DNA of 64,000 nucleotides from Rhodococcus qingshengii JCM 15477 (GCF_023221595.1 NZ_CP096563.1:4707001-4771000); one strand, 5' to 3'. Positions 1-9,076 are shown, numbered from the stretch's first letter. Numbers and translations are program-made. Notes: generated by a model not told the origin, from the sequence alone.

Positions 1-960
1 AACCATGACTTCGAATACCACCAGTGCGCTGACCGGGTTGGACGGTAGGAGAAAGGTCGGAACCTCGTCCCTTCCCAGCTTTCCGAAGCCTTGCACCGAT
101 CCCGGATGCATGGCAACGCGCTCCACCTCGAGTGTCCCCAGGTCGGCAAGCGCCTCACGAACCTCGTCGGACGCTCCGCCGCCCACGGCACCGGCGATGA
201 CAACGATTTCCGAGCGAATCAGCTGTCCCTCGACTACTTCGCGAAGACGACGCGAGTCGTTGCCTGCGATTCCCACACGGTTGACGTCGGCGCCGGCATC
301 GCGCGCTGCGGCGGCGAGGGCATACGAATTGACGTCGTAAACCTGACCAGGTCCCGGCGTGCGATCCACGTCGACGAGTTCTCCGCCGACGCTGATGACG
401 GAGAGGCGCGGACGCGGATGGACGAGTACTTTGTCGCGGCCGACCGCGGCAAGCAACCCGACCTGTGCGGCTCCGATGATGGTGCCTGCCCGAACGGCCA
501 CGTCGCCCGGCTGGACGTCGTCGCCTGCACGGCGAACGTAATCGCCCGAACGCACCGGCTCGAAGATCCGAACGCGAGCGCGACCACCGTCGGTGTTTTC
601 GAGCGGGAGCACGGCGTCGGCCAGCGTGGGCAGCGGCGCGCCCGTGTCGACTCGAACGGCCTGACGCGGTTGCAAGCGGATCGGTTGGCGTGAGCCCGCC
701 GTCACCTCGCCGACCACCGGCAAGCTGAGGTCCGTAGGCTCGCCGTCCTCGCCTCGGAGGTCGGCTCCAGCTCCGGCGACATCGACACTGCGAACCGCGT
801 AACCGTCGATGGCAGCTTGATCGAATCCCGGCAATGGGCGTTCGGTCACCACTTCCTCGGCACACAGCAGTCCCTGCGCCTCCGAGATGGCGACCCGAAC
901 CGGACGGGGTGCCACTGCAGCAGCGGTAACCCTGGTCTGCTGCTCCTCAACCGACCGCAT
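1..960 (-). CDS. moeA: Molybdopterin molybdenumtransferase MoeA, C-terminus cut by window edge
   Basis: MoeA inserts molybdenum into adenylylated molybdopterin in the last cytoplasmic step of Mo-cofactor synthesis. The minus-strand frame reads without a stop from ATG 960 to base 1 (320 codons). Near the N-terminus it has the family motif LPGFDQAAIDGYAV, followed by the central MoCF-like domain with AGAVGGGASDEV and later LPSNPVSALVVFEV. A strong AGGAGG lies at 972-977, about 11 bases before the ATG. The C-terminal domain IV is outside the window. It lies 125 bases downstream of galU on the same strand, the galU-moeA order known from mycobacteria, so co-transcription is likely. The paralogue number (moeA1 or moeA2 type) cannot be settled here. 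Confidence 0.9.
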   Translation of the reverse strand, partial: MRSVEEQQTRVTAAAVAPRPVRVAISEAQGLLCAEEVVTERPLPGFDQAAIDGYAVRSVDVAGAGADLRGEDGEPTDLSLPVVGEVTAGSRQPIRLQPRQAVRVDTGAPLPTLADAVLPLENTDGGRARVRIFEPVRSGDYVRRAGDDVQPGDVAVRAGTIIGAAQVGLLAAVGRDKVLVHPRPRLSVISVGGELVDVDRTPGPGQVYDVNSYALAAAARDAGADVNRVGIAGNDSRRLREVVEGQLIRSEIVVIAGAVGGGASDEVREALADLGTLEVERVAMHPGSVQGFGKLGRDEVPTFLLPSNPVSALVVFEVMV

Positions 961-1085
961 CTGGTCCGCGTCCTCCTGTGTCTGGAAATTCGGTGATATC
1001 CGTCAGCTCATGATGCCTTGCCGCCGAAAAGGGACAAGCACATTGATACTGCGTTATCGGGCGATCAACCACCGTGGCGACACGC

Positions 1086-1997
1086 TCAGCGGTCGAGCCG
1101 ATCCGCGAGCCACTTACGCAAGGACGGGCCGTAATCGTCACTGTCGAGCGCCAGGTCCACCGAAGCGCGGAGGTACCCGCCGGGGTTGCCCAGGTCATGA
1201 CGCGTTCCGCGGTGCACCACCACGTGAACCGGATGGCCCTCGGAAATCAGGAGAGCGATGGCGTCGGTGAGTTGCAACTCACCGCCGGCTCCCGGCTCGA
1301 TGCGACGAAGTGCGTCGAAGATCGCACGATCGAGCAGATAGCGACCTGCAGCGGCAAAGGTCGACGGCGCGTCTTCCACAGCCGGCTTCTCGACCATGCC
1401 GACGACCTTGAGGACGTCGGGATTGACCGCGTCGGGAACGATCTCGACGTCGAAGACGCCGTAAGCGCTGACTGCGTCTTTCGGGACGTCGATTGCACAG
1501 AGAACGGATCCGCCGCGCTTGGCCCGAACTCGCGCCATGATCTCCAGGACGCCACGCGGTAGTACGAGATCATCGGGCAGAAGGACCGCGATGGCATCTT
1601 CGTCGTCGTCGAGAACCGACTCGACGCAACCGACTGCATGCCCGAGGCCGAGGGGCTGCTCCTGAATCACGGAGTCGACTTCGAGCAAACCCGGCGCTTT
1701 GCGCACCTTCGCCAGGGCAGCGAGTTTTCCGCTTGCTTCCAGCTTGCTTTCGAGCACGAGATCCTCGACGAAGTGGGCAACCACGCCGTCTTTGCCCGGG
1801 GACGTCACGATGACGAGCCGCTCGGCTCCCGAGTCCGCAGCTTCACCTGCCACCAGTTCGATACCCGGTGTGTCCACGACCGGCAGCAATTCTTTCGGAA
1901 CCGTCTTGGTGGCAGGCAGGAAACGCGTACCAAGTCCGGCTGCGGGAACCACGGCCGTACGGAAGGCCCTCGTGCTGCTAGCGACAACGTCTGTCAT
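1086..1997 (-). CDS. galU: UTP--glucose-1-phosphate uridylyltransferase
   Basis: GalU makes UDP-glucose from UTP and glucose 1-phosphate for cell-envelope polysaccharides, trehalose and glycogen precursors. The 303-residue protein has the nucleotidyltransferase signature AAGLGTRFLPATKTVPKE at about residues 19-36, then QEQPLGLGHAV and PDDLVLPRGVL, all typical of bacterial GalU, and the length is normal. It is divergent from the 5-formyltetrahydrofolate cyclo-ligase gene and upstream of moeA on the same strand. The first ATG leaves 59 bases between the divergent starts, so both promoters must share that gap. Confidence 0.95.
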   Translation of the reverse strand: MTDVVASSTRAFRTAVVPAAGLGTRFLPATKTVPKELLPVVDTPGIELVAGEAADSGAERLVIVTSPGKDGVVAHFVEDLVLESKLEASGKLAALAKVRKAPGLLEVDSVIQEQPLGLGHAVGCVESVLDDDEDAIAVLLPDDLVLPRGVLEIMARVRAKRGGSVLCAIDVPKDAVSAYGVFDVEIVPDAVNPDVLKVVGMVEKPAVEDAPSTFAAAGRYLLDRAIFDALRRIEPGAGGELQLTDAIALLISEGHPVHVVVHRGTRHDLGNPGGYLRASVDLALDSDDYGPSLRKWLADRLDR

Positions 1998-2056
1998 GCC
2001 AACACCTTAGCCGCCGCTTGTTACCGCTCGGTCAGCACGACGAATATCGTTGCGGG

Positions 2057-2635
2057 GTGACACCTCAGACAAAAGCACAATGGCGACAAATCACACTCGC
2101 AGCACGTGATGCAGTCTCCGAGCACACTCGAAACACGGAAACTGCGGCGTTGATCACGCACATACGTTCAGTGATTGTCGACGGCTCGGTCGTCTGTGCG
2201 TACGTCCCCACCCGCACCGAACCAGGATCCACCGATTTGCTCGACGCCGTTGCCGAGATCGCTCAGCGTGTACTACTTCCGATCACCGGGGAGCCGGGAC
2301 CGTTGTCCTGGGTCGAGTACAGCGGCGCGGACGGTTTGCGCCCCGCGAAGTACGGCATTCGAGAGCCTGTCGGACCCGTCCTACCACCGGAAACCCTGTC
2401 CGACGTGGAATGCATGCTTGTCCCTGCTCTCGCGGTGGATCTTCGCGGAACACGCCTCGGCCGTGGCGCAGGCTTCTACGACCGGACGCTCGGGTCGGTC
2501 GGACCACAGACTCGGCTCGTGGCAATTGTCAGAGACTCCGAACTCGTCGAGGCCTTGCCTGCCGACGACCACGACATTCCCATGGGCTGGGCATTGACGC
2601 CAAGCGGCGGTCTCACGCCGCTCCAAGGCGATTGA
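2057..2635 (+). CDS. 5-formyltetrahydrofolate cyclo-ligase
   Basis: This enzyme uses ATP to convert 5-formyl-THF to 5,10-methenyl-THF, returning stored folate to one-carbon metabolism. The protein (192 residues from the chosen start) ends with the family signature GTRLGRGAGFYDR, which forms the ATP and folate site, and has the usual N-terminal KAQWRQ segment. I chose GTG 2057 because the protein then begins MTPQTKAQWR as in relatives; an upstream in-frame ATG at 2018 would add 13 residues of poor similarity. It is divergent from galU. The gene is also called ygfA or fthC in other bacteria. Confidence 0.85.
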   Translation: MTPQTKAQWRQITLAARDAVSEHTRNTETAALITHIRSVIVDGSVVCAYVPTRTEPGSTDLLDAVAEIAQRVLLPITGEPGPLSWVEYSGADGLRPAKYGIREPVGPVLPPETLSDVECMLVPALAVDLRGTRLGRGAGFYDRTLGSVGPQTRLVAIVRDSELVEALPADDHDIPMGWALTPSGGLTPLQGD

Positions 2636-2746
2636 TCTGCGGGAATAGATCCCTGATTAGCGCTGTTGGCACTGTCACTTGTAGAGTGCTAAAGGCTGCG
2701 GTGTAAATACGCGGCTGCTCGAACATCACAGTGCGGAGGAAGCCCG

Positions 2747-3058
2747 GTGCCCACCTACTCATACGCATGTACGGAATGTGACAACCGTTTCGACATCGTC
2801 CAGTCCTTCAGCGAAGATTCGCTGACGGTCTGCCCAGCTTGCTCAGGCAAGCTCCGCAAGCTGTTCAACTCTGTTGGCATCGTGTTCAAGGGCAGCGGCT
2901 TCTACCGCACCGACAGCCGCGGCGGCTCCGGGACTGCGAGCGAGCCCGCCAAGAGTGATTCGGCACCCGCTACGAAGTCCGAGTCCAAGTCGGACTCCTC
3001 TTCGACATCGAGTTCGTCGACCAGCACGCCGGCGCCCGCAAAGGCTGCCGCGAGCTGA
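2747..3058 (+). CDS. FmdB-family zinc-ribbon protein
   Basis: Small 103-residue protein of the FmdB/CxxC regulatory family. Residues 1-45 hold a zinc ribbon with two CxxC pairs (CTEC and CPAC). The C-terminal half is a low-complexity Ser/Thr/Lys/Ala tail typical of actinobacterial members. The function is not established; family members are annotated as putative regulators only because of the original FmdB context. The start is GTG 2747, six bases after GGAGGA at 2735-2740. It lies 111 bases after the folate gene and ends in front of a strong hairpin, so it probably forms its own transcript. Confidence 0.85.
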   Translation: MPTYSYACTECDNRFDIVQSFSEDSLTVCPACSGKLRKLFNSVGIVFKGSGFYRTDSRGGSGTASEPAKSDSAPATKSESKSDSSSTSSSSTSTPAPAKAAAS

Positions 3059-3094
3059 TTTCCACAACCTCCGGGTTGTCCACAGTTTCACATG

Positions 3095-3127
3095 GTTAGG
3101 GCCGGAAGCACCGCTTCCGGCCCTAAC
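3095..3127 (+). terminator. 15-bp stem hairpin after FmdB-like gene
   Basis: Perfect inverted repeat: GTTAGGGCCGGAAGC at 3095-3109, a 3-base loop, and the exact complement at 3113-3127. There is no T-tract. It follows the FmdB-like stop at 3058 and ends 8 bases before the next ATG, so it probably separates the two genes. It could also sit at the 5' end of the SAF-gene transcript. Confidence 0.7.
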
Positions 3128-3135
3128 GTGCATGA

Positions 3136-3882
3136 ATGCCGTCAGCACGTTCTCGCTCGCCGAGGCGCTCCGATCCACTGCGCGCCCAACTCGATCTCAG
3201 CCCGAGCACCTTCGATCGCGTCGTCGAACTGACACGCGGCACACGATTCCGCACGGCGACAGTCCGTAAGATCGCAGCCGTTGTCCTGGCCACACTCGGC
3301 GTTGTTCTCTTCTTTCGAGGCGATCCCGCGACCGACACCGTCGCCGTAGTTGTCTCGAGCCGCGATCTCACTCCGGGGCAGGTGATTGCGGATTCGGATG
3401 TCGAGATGCGAGAGATCGACTCGAAACAACTTCCCGAAGGAGTTGTCTCCGATACCGACCTGGTAGTCGGGAGAACCGTTGCCGGCCCGATTCGCTCCGG
3501 AGAAACCGTCACCGACGTGCGCGTTCTCAGCCCACGGCTGGCCGGGTTGTCGGTAGGAACCGACGACGCCCGCATCGTCCCCGTCCGATTGGCCGATGCG
3601 GCCGTCGCGGACATGTTGCGCAGCGGGGACGTCGTCGACGTCCTGACCGTCGGCCCTGACACATCCCGCCCAGACACACCCCACCCCGACACACCCAACG
3701 AATCAGTTGCAGACAAGGCCCCACAAATTCTTGCGGCAGGAGCGGTAGTCGCGTTGGTCACCACGTCGGAAAGTACACGTACCCAGCAGGAACAGGTGAT
3801 TTTGCTGGCCCTGCCGACACCAGCAGCCAACGTCGTAGCCGCGGCATCTCTGTCCAATGCGATCACCGTGACATTCCGCTGA
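3136..3882 (+). CDS. SAF-domain (CpaB/RcpC-like) membrane-anchored protein
   Basis: The 248-residue protein has a charged N-terminal cytoplasmic stretch, one membrane helix at about residues 47-61 (AAVVLATLGVVLFF) and an extracytoplasmic SAF domain starting near VVVSSRDLTPGQVIADSDVE. SAF domains of this layout occur in Flp-pilus CpaB/RcpC proteins and in single actinobacterial proteins of unknown role. A low-complexity DTSRPDTPHPDTP repeat lies near residue 175. No pilus genes are nearby, so a pilus role is not supported. No clear ribosome-binding site precedes ATG 3136, and the terminator hairpin ends just upstream, so the exact start is uncertain. Confidence 0.75.
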   Translation: MPSARSRSPRRSDPLRAQLDLSPSTFDRVVELTRGTRFRTATVRKIAAVVLATLGVVLFFRGDPATDTVAVVVSSRDLTPGQVIADSDVEMREIDSKQLPEGVVSDTDLVVGRTVAGPIRSGETVTDVRVLSPRLAGLSVGTDDARIVPVRLADAAVADMLRSGDVVDVLTVGPDTSRPDTPHPDTPNESVADKAPQILAAGAVVALVTTSESTRTQQEQVILLALPTPAANVVAAASLSNAITVTFR

Positions 3883-3981
3883 GCGCACAAAGCGTCCGAA
3901 GCTCCTCTAGGATTTTTCCAGTCGGTTCGGTATCAACGGACCATCTGGCACTTGCCATCGGAGACTCGAGGGGACACCGAC

Positions 3982-4404
3982 ATGCTCAAGGGATTCAAGG
4001 ACTTCCTGCTTCGCGGAAACGTGCTCGACCTGGCCGTCGCAGTGGTCATCGGCGCGGCCTTCACCGCCATCGTGACTGCCTTCACCAGCAATATCATCAA
4101 CCCACTTGTCGCTTCGATTGGCGGAGCCAACGAATACGGGTGGGGCATTCAGCTGACGGGTGACTCCGCTGAGACGTTCCTGAACTTCGGTGCGGTCGTC
4201 ACCGCGATCATCAACTTCATCATCATCGCAGCGGTCGTCTACTTCGTGCTGATCGTCCCTGCGAATGCGGCGAAGAAGAAGTTCGTCTCCGAGCCCGAGG
4301 ACAAGGAAGCCAGCGAAACCGATCTGCTCATCCAGATCCGCGACATCCTCTCGGCCAATGCCGGTGGCGCCGACACGGGAGCGCACGCCAAGACTCTCGA
4401 ATAG
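3982..4404 (+). CDS. mscL: Large-conductance mechanosensitive channel
   Basis: MscL is a homopentameric inner-membrane pore that opens under high membrane tension and releases solutes on hypo-osmotic shock. The protein (140 residues) starts MLKGFKDFLLRGNVLDLAVA, the canonical N-terminal amphipathic helix and TM1, with AVVIGAAFTAIVTAF in the pore helix, TM2 near FIIIAAVVYFVLIVPANA, and the charged cytoplasmic helix after it. I chose ATG 3982, which follows GAGGGGAC and gives the family N-terminus; an in-frame ATG at 3952 would add 10 unrelated residues. It converges on the moaB2/htrA operon, with a shared terminator between them. Confidence 0.95.
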   Translation: MLKGFKDFLLRGNVLDLAVAVVIGAAFTAIVTAFTSNIINPLVASIGGANEYGWGIQLTGDSAETFLNFGAVVTAIINFIIIAAVVYFVLIVPANAAKKKFVSEPEDKEASETDLLIQIRDILSANAGGADTGAHAKTLE

Positions 4405-4420
4405 GCAGTGCCCACAGATC

Positions 4421-4458
4421 AAATCAGGCCCTCGGACAATTGTCCGGGGGCCTGATTT
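4421..4458. terminator. Bidirectional terminator between mscL and the moaB2 operon
   Basis: Nearly perfect inverted repeat. The left arm AAATCAGGCCC continues through GGACAAT, and the right arm ATTGTCC continues to GGGCCTGATTT, with a two-base internal mismatch. A/T-rich ends on both strands suit termination of mscL from the left and of the small gene at 4464-4640 from the right. Confidence 0.85.
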
Positions 4459-4463
4459 ACTTC

Positions 4464-4640
4464 TCAACCCCCGTGGTGCGGGGGCCGCTGACTGCGCAGC
4501 CAGTCGTCGTCCGAGGACCGCGAGGATCCCTCGGGACCCCGCTCGTCCGACGTCGTCTCGGGAAAGACGTCCCCGAAGATGCGCGCCAGGCGCTTCTTGT
4601 CGACTGACGGCTTCTTCGGGGTATCGCGTTGCTCCGACAA
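4464..4640 (-). CDS. Conserved-looking 58-residue hypothetical protein, TTG start
   Basis: This short reading frame begins with TTG at 4640, seven bases after the moaB2 stop, and ends at 4464 against the shared terminator. The product starts MSEQRDTPKKPSVDKKRLA, contains a hydrophobic patch (RIFGDVFPE), then an acidic stretch, and ends DDDWLRSQRPPHHGG. The ending 'WLR-x-Q-x-PPHHG' resembles the tails of small uncharacterised actinobacterial proteins that I recall near moaB2. Coding is supported by the tight spacing, by GAGGG in the end of moaB2 as a possible ribosome site, and by the stop placed just before the terminator. The function is unknown. Confidence 0.6.
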   Translation of the reverse strand: MSEQRDTPKKPSVDKKRLARIFGDVFPETTSDERGPEGSSRSSDDDWLRSQRPPHHGG

Positions 4641-4646
4641 GCTGTC

Positions 4647-5228
4647 TCAGCCCTCGAGGCTGGAGAGCTCGGCGATCACGTGACTCGCCAAAGCCGTCAG
4701 GGTTGCCATGCCGTCGCGAATTGCCGGCCTGGTCGACGCCAGATTGGCGACCACGGTGCTTCCCGAAACTCCGACGAGGCCGCGGGACAAGCCTGCTTCG
4801 AGCGATCCGGCCGAAAGACCGGAAGCACGAAGTGCTTCGGCAATTCCCGGGATCTCGCGATCGAGAACCTCAGCGGTCACGTCAGGAGTGACGTCACGCG
4901 GGGATACCCCGGTACCGCCGACCGAGATGACGAGGTCGACGCCACCGATGACTGCGGTGTTGAGAGCGTTGCGGATCTCCACTTCGTCGGCGGCGACGGC
5001 GACTGTCGCATCGACGAGAAAACCCGCTTCGTTCAGCAGTTCCGTGACCAGTGGACCGATGGAGTCGGTGTTGTCGCCGTGGGCTGTGCGATCGTCGACG
5101 ATGACGACCAGAGCGCGGCCGGCCGATGTGGCTTCGAGTTCCATGACTCCTACCGTAGTGTCCGATCCCGACGCCGTTGCGATCTGGCCGAAGATCGGGT
5201 CGATCGTCTGCTGATCGCCGAACATCAT
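4647..5228 (-). CDS. MogA/MoaB-family molybdenum cofactor protein
   Basis: This MoCF-fold protein is probably a molybdopterin adenylyltransferase, acting before MoeA (which lies at 1-960). Diagnostic segments are VVIVDDRTAHGDNTDS, DLVISVGGTGVSPRDVTPD (the GGTG-x-x-PRD-x-T signature) and the C-terminal MATLTALASHVIAELSSLE, very like mycobacterial MoaB2. ATG 5228 overlaps the htrA stop by four bases (ATGA), which suits translational coupling and gives 193 residues. A second in-frame ATG at 5144 (MELEATSAGRAL) matches the mycobacterial N-terminus better and would give 165 residues. The family is sure; the start is not. Confidence 0.88.
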   Translation of the reverse strand: MMFGDQQTIDPIFGQIATASGSDTTVGVMELEATSAGRALVVIVDDRTAHGDNTDSIGPLVTELLNEAGFLVDATVAVAADEVEIRNALNTAVIGGVDLVISVGGTGVSPRDVTPDVTAEVLDREIPGIAEALRASGLSAGSLEAGLSRGLVGVSGSTVVANLASTRPAIRDGMATLTALASHVIAELSSLEG

Positions 5229-6760
5229 CGACCGCCCTGCGCTGCCGCGGTTCCCAACGTGACGTCGACGGTCTTGGTCTGCCCGCCGTCGCTGTACGTG
5301 ATCGAGACCTTGTCGCCGGGAGCATGTGAACGCACTGCCGCGATCAGCGAATCACCATCTGCGACAACACGATCGTCGACCTTGGTGATGACTGCACCCT
5401 TCGGGATACCGGCCTTGGCGGCCGGCCCGTCAGCAGTGACATCCATGACGGTTGCGCCGTCGGCGTTGTCCTGCGACGGCACGGTCACGCCGATCATGGC
5501 CTGAGTCGCCTTGCCGGTCTTGATCAGTTCGTCGGCGACGCGGCGTGCCTGATCGATCGGGATGGCGAAACCAAGTCCGATCGAACCGCCTTGGGTACCC
5601 GACGACGCTCCGAGCGAGGCGATCGCCGTGTTGATGCCGATCAGCTGGCCGTCCATGTTGACGAGGGCGCCACCGGAGTTGCCGGGGTTGATCGCTGCGT
5701 CGGTCTGCAGAGCGTCGATGACGGTGTTCTGGTTGCCGGACTCGCCGCTCGTGGAGACCGGGCGATCGAGTGCGGAGATGATGCCTTCGGTGACCGTGCC
5801 GGCCAGGCCGAGTGGGGACCCGACGGCAACCACCTGCTGTCCGACCTGGACGTCGCCGGAGTTGCCGAGATCGATGGGCGTGAGGTCGTTGCGACCGTCG
5901 ACCTTGATGACGGCGATGTCGGAGACGGGGTCGGCACCGACCAGAGTGGCCGAGGCCTTGGTTCCGTCGGAGAACGCAACGCGAAGTTGCGCTCCCTGTG
6001 CGCCGGCAACGTGGTTGTTGGTCAGGATCAGACCGTCGGAGGACAGGATGACACCGGAGCCCTCACCGCCCTGTCCCTGCGCGGTGGCTACCTCGATCTG
6101 CACGACGCTGGGCACGACCTTCGAGGCAACGGCCTGAACCGAGCCGGCGGGAGCGTTGGACGTGTTGGTCGCAGTGGGCTTCGGAGCGTTCAGAGAGTTG
6201 GTGACCGTCGCGGTTCCACCGTTGCGGTCCGCGACGACGGCGCCGACCACGCCACCGACACCACCACTGACCAGGACCAGGGCGAGAGCGCCGGCAACCA
6301 GCGCCATGCGTCCCGACTTCGGCTTGGTGGTGGTCGAACCGGAGTTCGGCCCCTGCAGCGGTGCGGGGATCTGATTGTGGCCGCCGCCCGGGCCGTTCGG
6401 GCCGCCGGGGCCACCAGGGTTGGGTGCGCCGTACGGGGCGCTCTGCTGGTACGCGGCCTCATGGGCACCGTGCGGGTGGCCGAAAGCCTGCGTGGGCTGC
6501 TGCTGTGCCTGCCCGAAGGCTTCGGCGGGTCGGGCGAACGACTCGGTCGGCTGGTACGGCTGCTGAGGCGCCTGCCCCTGAGGCTGCTGCGGCGGCACGG
6601 GGGGCTGTGCCTGAGGTGCCGTCGGCTGTGCTTGAGGTGCTGTCGGCTGCGCCTGGGTGGTGGGTTCGCTGTTGGGCTGCTCGGGCCGGGTCGGCCCGAC
6701 GTTACGGTCCTCGGTCATCGGCTCGCTTTCGTCTACGGTGACCACCGGACGGGCAGTCAC
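5225..6760 (-). CDS. htrA: HtrA/PepD-like S1C serine protease with PDZ domain
   Basis: Membrane-anchored chymotrypsin-fold protease and chaperone that handles damaged envelope proteins. The 511-residue protein has a Gln/Pro-rich cytoplasmic tail (about 30-140), one membrane helix (about 152-177), the protease domain and a C-terminal PDZ domain (about 410-505). The triad is visible as His250 (ILTNNHV), Asp281 (DPVSDIAVI) and Ser362 (NPGNSGGA). It corresponds to mycobacterial PepD, next to mprAB and controlled by MprA, and a tandem repeat like the one before mprA sits upstream at 6792-6809. The start is GTG 6760; ATG 6718 (MTEDRNVGP) is an alternative. Downstream it overlaps moaB2. Confidence 0.93.
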   Translation of the reverse strand: MTARPVVTVDESEPMTEDRNVGPTRPEQPNSEPTTQAQPTAPQAQPTAPQAQPPVPPQQPQGQAPQQPYQPTESFARPAEAFGQAQQQPTQAFGHPHGAHEAAYQQSAPYGAPNPGGPGGPNGPGGGHNQIPAPLQGPNSGSTTTKPKSGRMALVAGALALVLVSGGVGGVVGAVVADRNGGTATVTNSLNAPKPTATNTSNAPAGSVQAVASKVVPSVVQIEVATAQGQGGEGSGVILSSDGLILTNNHVAGAQGAQLRVAFSDGTKASATLVGADPVSDIAVIKVDGRNDLTPIDLGNSGDVQVGQQVVAVGSPLGLAGTVTEGIISALDRPVSTSGESGNQNTVIDALQTDAAINPGNSGGALVNMDGQLIGINTAIASLGASSGTQGGSIGLGFAIPIDQARRVADELIKTGKATQAMIGVTVPSQDNADGATVMDVTADGPAAKAGIPKGAVITKVDDRVVADGDSLIAAVRSHAPGDKVSITYSDGGQTKTVDVTLGTAAAQGGR

Positions 6761-6791
6761 AACTGTTCTGCCGACAATGCTGCCTTGCGCT

Positions 6792-6809
6792 GCTGAGAAG
6801 GCGCTGAGA
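6792..6809 (-). promoter_or_regulatory. Putative MprA box upstream of htrA
   Basis: Direct repeat TCTCAGC-N4-TCTCAGC on the minus strand (plus strand GCTGAGA at 6792-6798 and 6803-6809, repeat period 11). The same arrangement occurs upstream of mprA at 9098-9115, and in both places TGTCGG follows 14-15 bases nearer the gene. Mycobacterial MprA is known to bind loosely conserved tandem repeats of this kind. Confidence 0.7.
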
Positions 6810-6858
6810 CGTGCCTGTCACTTTACCCAGAGTTCGACGTGAAAAACCGGTGTTGTCG

Positions 6859-6887
6859 GTTCGGCCCGAAAGACTTTCGGGCCGAAC
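6859..6887 (-). terminator. Hairpin terminator after mprB
   Basis: Perfect 14-bp inverted repeat, GTTCGGCCCGAAAG at 6859-6872 and its complement at 6874-6887, in the gap between the mprB stop (6945) and the htrA promoter. It would end mprAB transcripts before htrA. There is no long T-tract. Confidence 0.7.
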
Positions 6888-6944
6888 GCATTAAGCCGTG
6901 ACGTCAGTCACCGAAGCGCGGGACCAACGGGTCTACAGAACACG

Positions 6945-8393
6945 CTACTCGGCACTCGGCCCCGGTTCACCGGGAAGCACGATACGAACAAGCGCTCCCC
7001 CACGATCGGATTCGTCGATCGCGATGGTGCCGCCGTGCTTGACGACGACCTGACGCACAATCGCAAGTCCCAGACCCGATCCCGGCATCGAACGTGCCGC
7101 AGTCGACCGGTAGAAACGATCGAACACCAACTCCCGATCCTCCTCCGGAATGCCAGGTCCCGCATCACTTACGGTCAATTCCAACAATCCTTGACCCACC
7201 GGTCGCATTTCGACGCGTACCTGTTCGCCCTTCGGACTCCACTTCGCAGCGTTGTCGAGGACGTTCAGCACGGCACGCGACAGGCCCGCTTGATCTCCGT
7301 AGACGTACCACGGAGTGGTGACCGCCTCGAACTCGATTTCGTTGCGCCTGCGCCGCGCTCGTTCGAGCGCACGCTCGACGACGTCGCTGACGTCGACGCG
7401 CTCGTACACGGTTTCGGGTGCGTCTTCACGGGCCAGGTCGACGAGGTCGCCGACCAGAGTCGAGAGTTCCTCGATCTGCGCGACGACGTCGGCACGCAGT
7501 TCTGCCATGTCCTCGTCGGGAATCTGCGGCGCACCGGGGCGACTGGACGCGATCAGCAATTCCATGTTGGTGCGCAACGAAGTCAACGGCGTCCGCAACT
7601 CGTGTCCGGCGTCCGCGACGAGGCGCGACTGACGCTCGCGGGACTCGGCGAGCGCCCGCAGCATCGTGTTGAAACTCTCTGTCAGGCGCGCCAATTCGTC
7701 GCTGCCGGTTACGGGGATCTGCGTCAGATCGTCGGTCCGAGCGACTCGTTCGGTGGCAGCAGTCAGCCTGGCAATGGGTCGTAAACCGGTGCGGCCCACG
7801 GTAGTACCCGCCACTGCCGCAAGTATGACGCCACACCCGCCGACCACGAAGAGCACCCAGGCCAGTCGGTCCAGTACTGCAACGGTCGGCGCGAGCCGCT
7901 GACCGATCACCAAAGTGCTTCCGTCATGGGTTCGTTGAGCCAGCACTCGCTGACCGTCGACGGTTCGCAGCGAGGAATCCGATTCGCCACGCGCTACGGC
8001 GTCTTCGGCTTCACCGATCGGCACGTCGGAACCGGGCGGCTGGTACGTGCTCAGGTCCGAGAAGATCAGGGCCACACTGATGTCAGTGGTGTACAGCGTC
8101 GCACCGGAGATGTAGCGAGGATCGAATCGCACGACATTGCTGTCGATCAGCACCGCTGCCCTGGTACGCAACTGGTGATCGACGTCCGCGTAGAGCGCAC
8201 GCGAAACCACCGCGTAGGCAGCGATCGCCATGACTGCGACGGCAATGGCCACCACCGACGCGGCGAGCAGCGTCACACGCCAACGCAATGACACCGAACG
8301 GGTCAGCGGCATCGGCGGGCGCATTTCGACGGACGCTTGGGTGGTGGAGGATTTCTTCGGTTCGGCGTTCTTGCCGAACGGAGCGGTGATCAC
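6945..8393 (-). CDS. mprB: Sensor histidine kinase MprB
   Basis: Membrane sensor of the MprAB envelope-stress two-component system; it autophosphorylates and passes phosphate to MprA. Numbered from GTG 8393 (482 residues), there is TM1 at about 39-63, a periplasmic sensor region, TM2 at about 178-198, a HAMP domain, His264 in the H-box ([13 protein letters not shown]), an N-box ([10 protein letters not shown]) and G-boxes ([19 protein letters not shown]). I chose GTG 8393 because it overlaps the mprA stop by four bases (GTGA); the longer in-frame ATG at 8534 lies inside mprA. The order mprA-mprB with htrA next on the same strand matches mycobacteria. Confidence 0.93.
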   Translation of the reverse strand: MITAPFGKNAEPKKSSTTQASVEMRPPMPLTRSVSLRWRVTLLAASVVAIAVAVMAIAAYAVVSRALYADVDHQLRTRAAVLIDSNVVRFDPRYISGATLYTTDISVALIFSDLSTYQPPGSDVPIGEAEDAVARGESDSSLRTVDGQRVLAQRTHDGSTLVIGQRLAPTVAVLDRLAWVLFVVGGCGVILAAVAGTTVGRTGLRPIARLTAATERVARTDDLTQIPVTGSDELARLTESFNTMLRALAESRERQSRLVADAGHELRTPLTSLRTNMELLIASSRPGAPQIPDEDMAELRADVVAQIEELSTLVGDLVDLAREDAPETVYERVDVSDVVERALERARRRRNEIEFEAVTTPWYVYGDQAGLSRAVLNVLDNAAKWSPKGEQVRVEMRPVGQGLLELTVSDAGPGIPEEDRELVFDRFYRSTAARSMPGSGLGLAIVRQVVVKHGGTIAIDESDRGGALVRIVLPGEPGPSAE

Positions 8394-9076
8394 GGAGGCG
8401 TCTCCCGCAGGACGTATCCGACTCCGCGGACGGTGTGGATCAACCTCGGTTCGCCGTCGGCTTCCGTCTTGCGACGCAGGTAGCCGACATACACCTCGAG
8501 GGCATTGCCGGACGTCGGGAAGTCGTATCCCCACACTTCTTCGAGAATGCGTCCACGGGTCAGCACGCGGCGTGGGTTGGCCATGAGCATTTCGAGGAGG
8601 GAGAACTCGGTGCGCGTCAGGCTGATCGATCGTTCGCCGCGCTTGACCTCACGGGTGACCGGGTCGAGGGTGAGGTCCTCGAACGCCATCATTTCGGAAT
8701 CGGCGTCCAGATCGGGCGCGGTGCGGCGAAGTAGTGCACGCAACCTGGCAAGCAACTCTTCCAAAGCGAAGGGCTTGGGCAGGTAGTCGTCCGCTCCGGC
8801 ATCGAGACCGGCCACTCGCTCGCTGACCGAATCGCGGGCGGTGAGCACGAGGATGGGCAGGTCGTCGCCGGCACTGCGAAGACGACGGCACACTTCGAGT
8901 CCGTCGAGTCGCGGCATCATGACGTCGAGCACGACGGCGTCGGGCCGGTTGGCGAGGATCTTCTCGAGTGCGTCGAGCCCGTCGACCGCGAGCTCGACCG
9001 TGTAGCCGTTGAAGCTGAGCGACCGCCGAAGCGACTCGCGAACCGCCCGGTCGTCGTCGACCACCAAAATACGCAT
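8390..9076 (-). CDS. mprA: Response regulator MprA (OmpR family)
   Basis: DNA-binding partner of MprB. The 228-residue protein has an N-terminal receiver domain with acidic pocket VVDDD, phospho-acceptor Asp51 ([12 protein letters not shown]) and the switch Lys in LPKPF, and a C-terminal winged helix of OmpR type ([36 protein letters not shown]). ATG 9076 gives the canonical MRILVVDDD start; the in-frame extension to 9199 is not receiver-like. No clear Shine-Dalgarno is seen, so the message may have a very short leader. A tandem repeat 22 bases upstream suggests autoregulation. Confidence 0.95.
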   Translation of the reverse strand: MRILVVDDDRAVRESLRRSLSFNGYTVELAVDGLDALEKILANRPDAVVLDVMMPRLDGLEVCRRLRSAGDDLPILVLTARDSVSERVAGLDAGADDYLPKPFALEELLARLRALLRRTAPDLDADSEMMAFEDLTLDPVTREVKRGERSISLTRTEFSLLEMLMANPRRVLTRGRILEEVWGYDFPTSGNALEVYVGYLRRKTEADGEPRLIHTVRGVGYVLRETPP

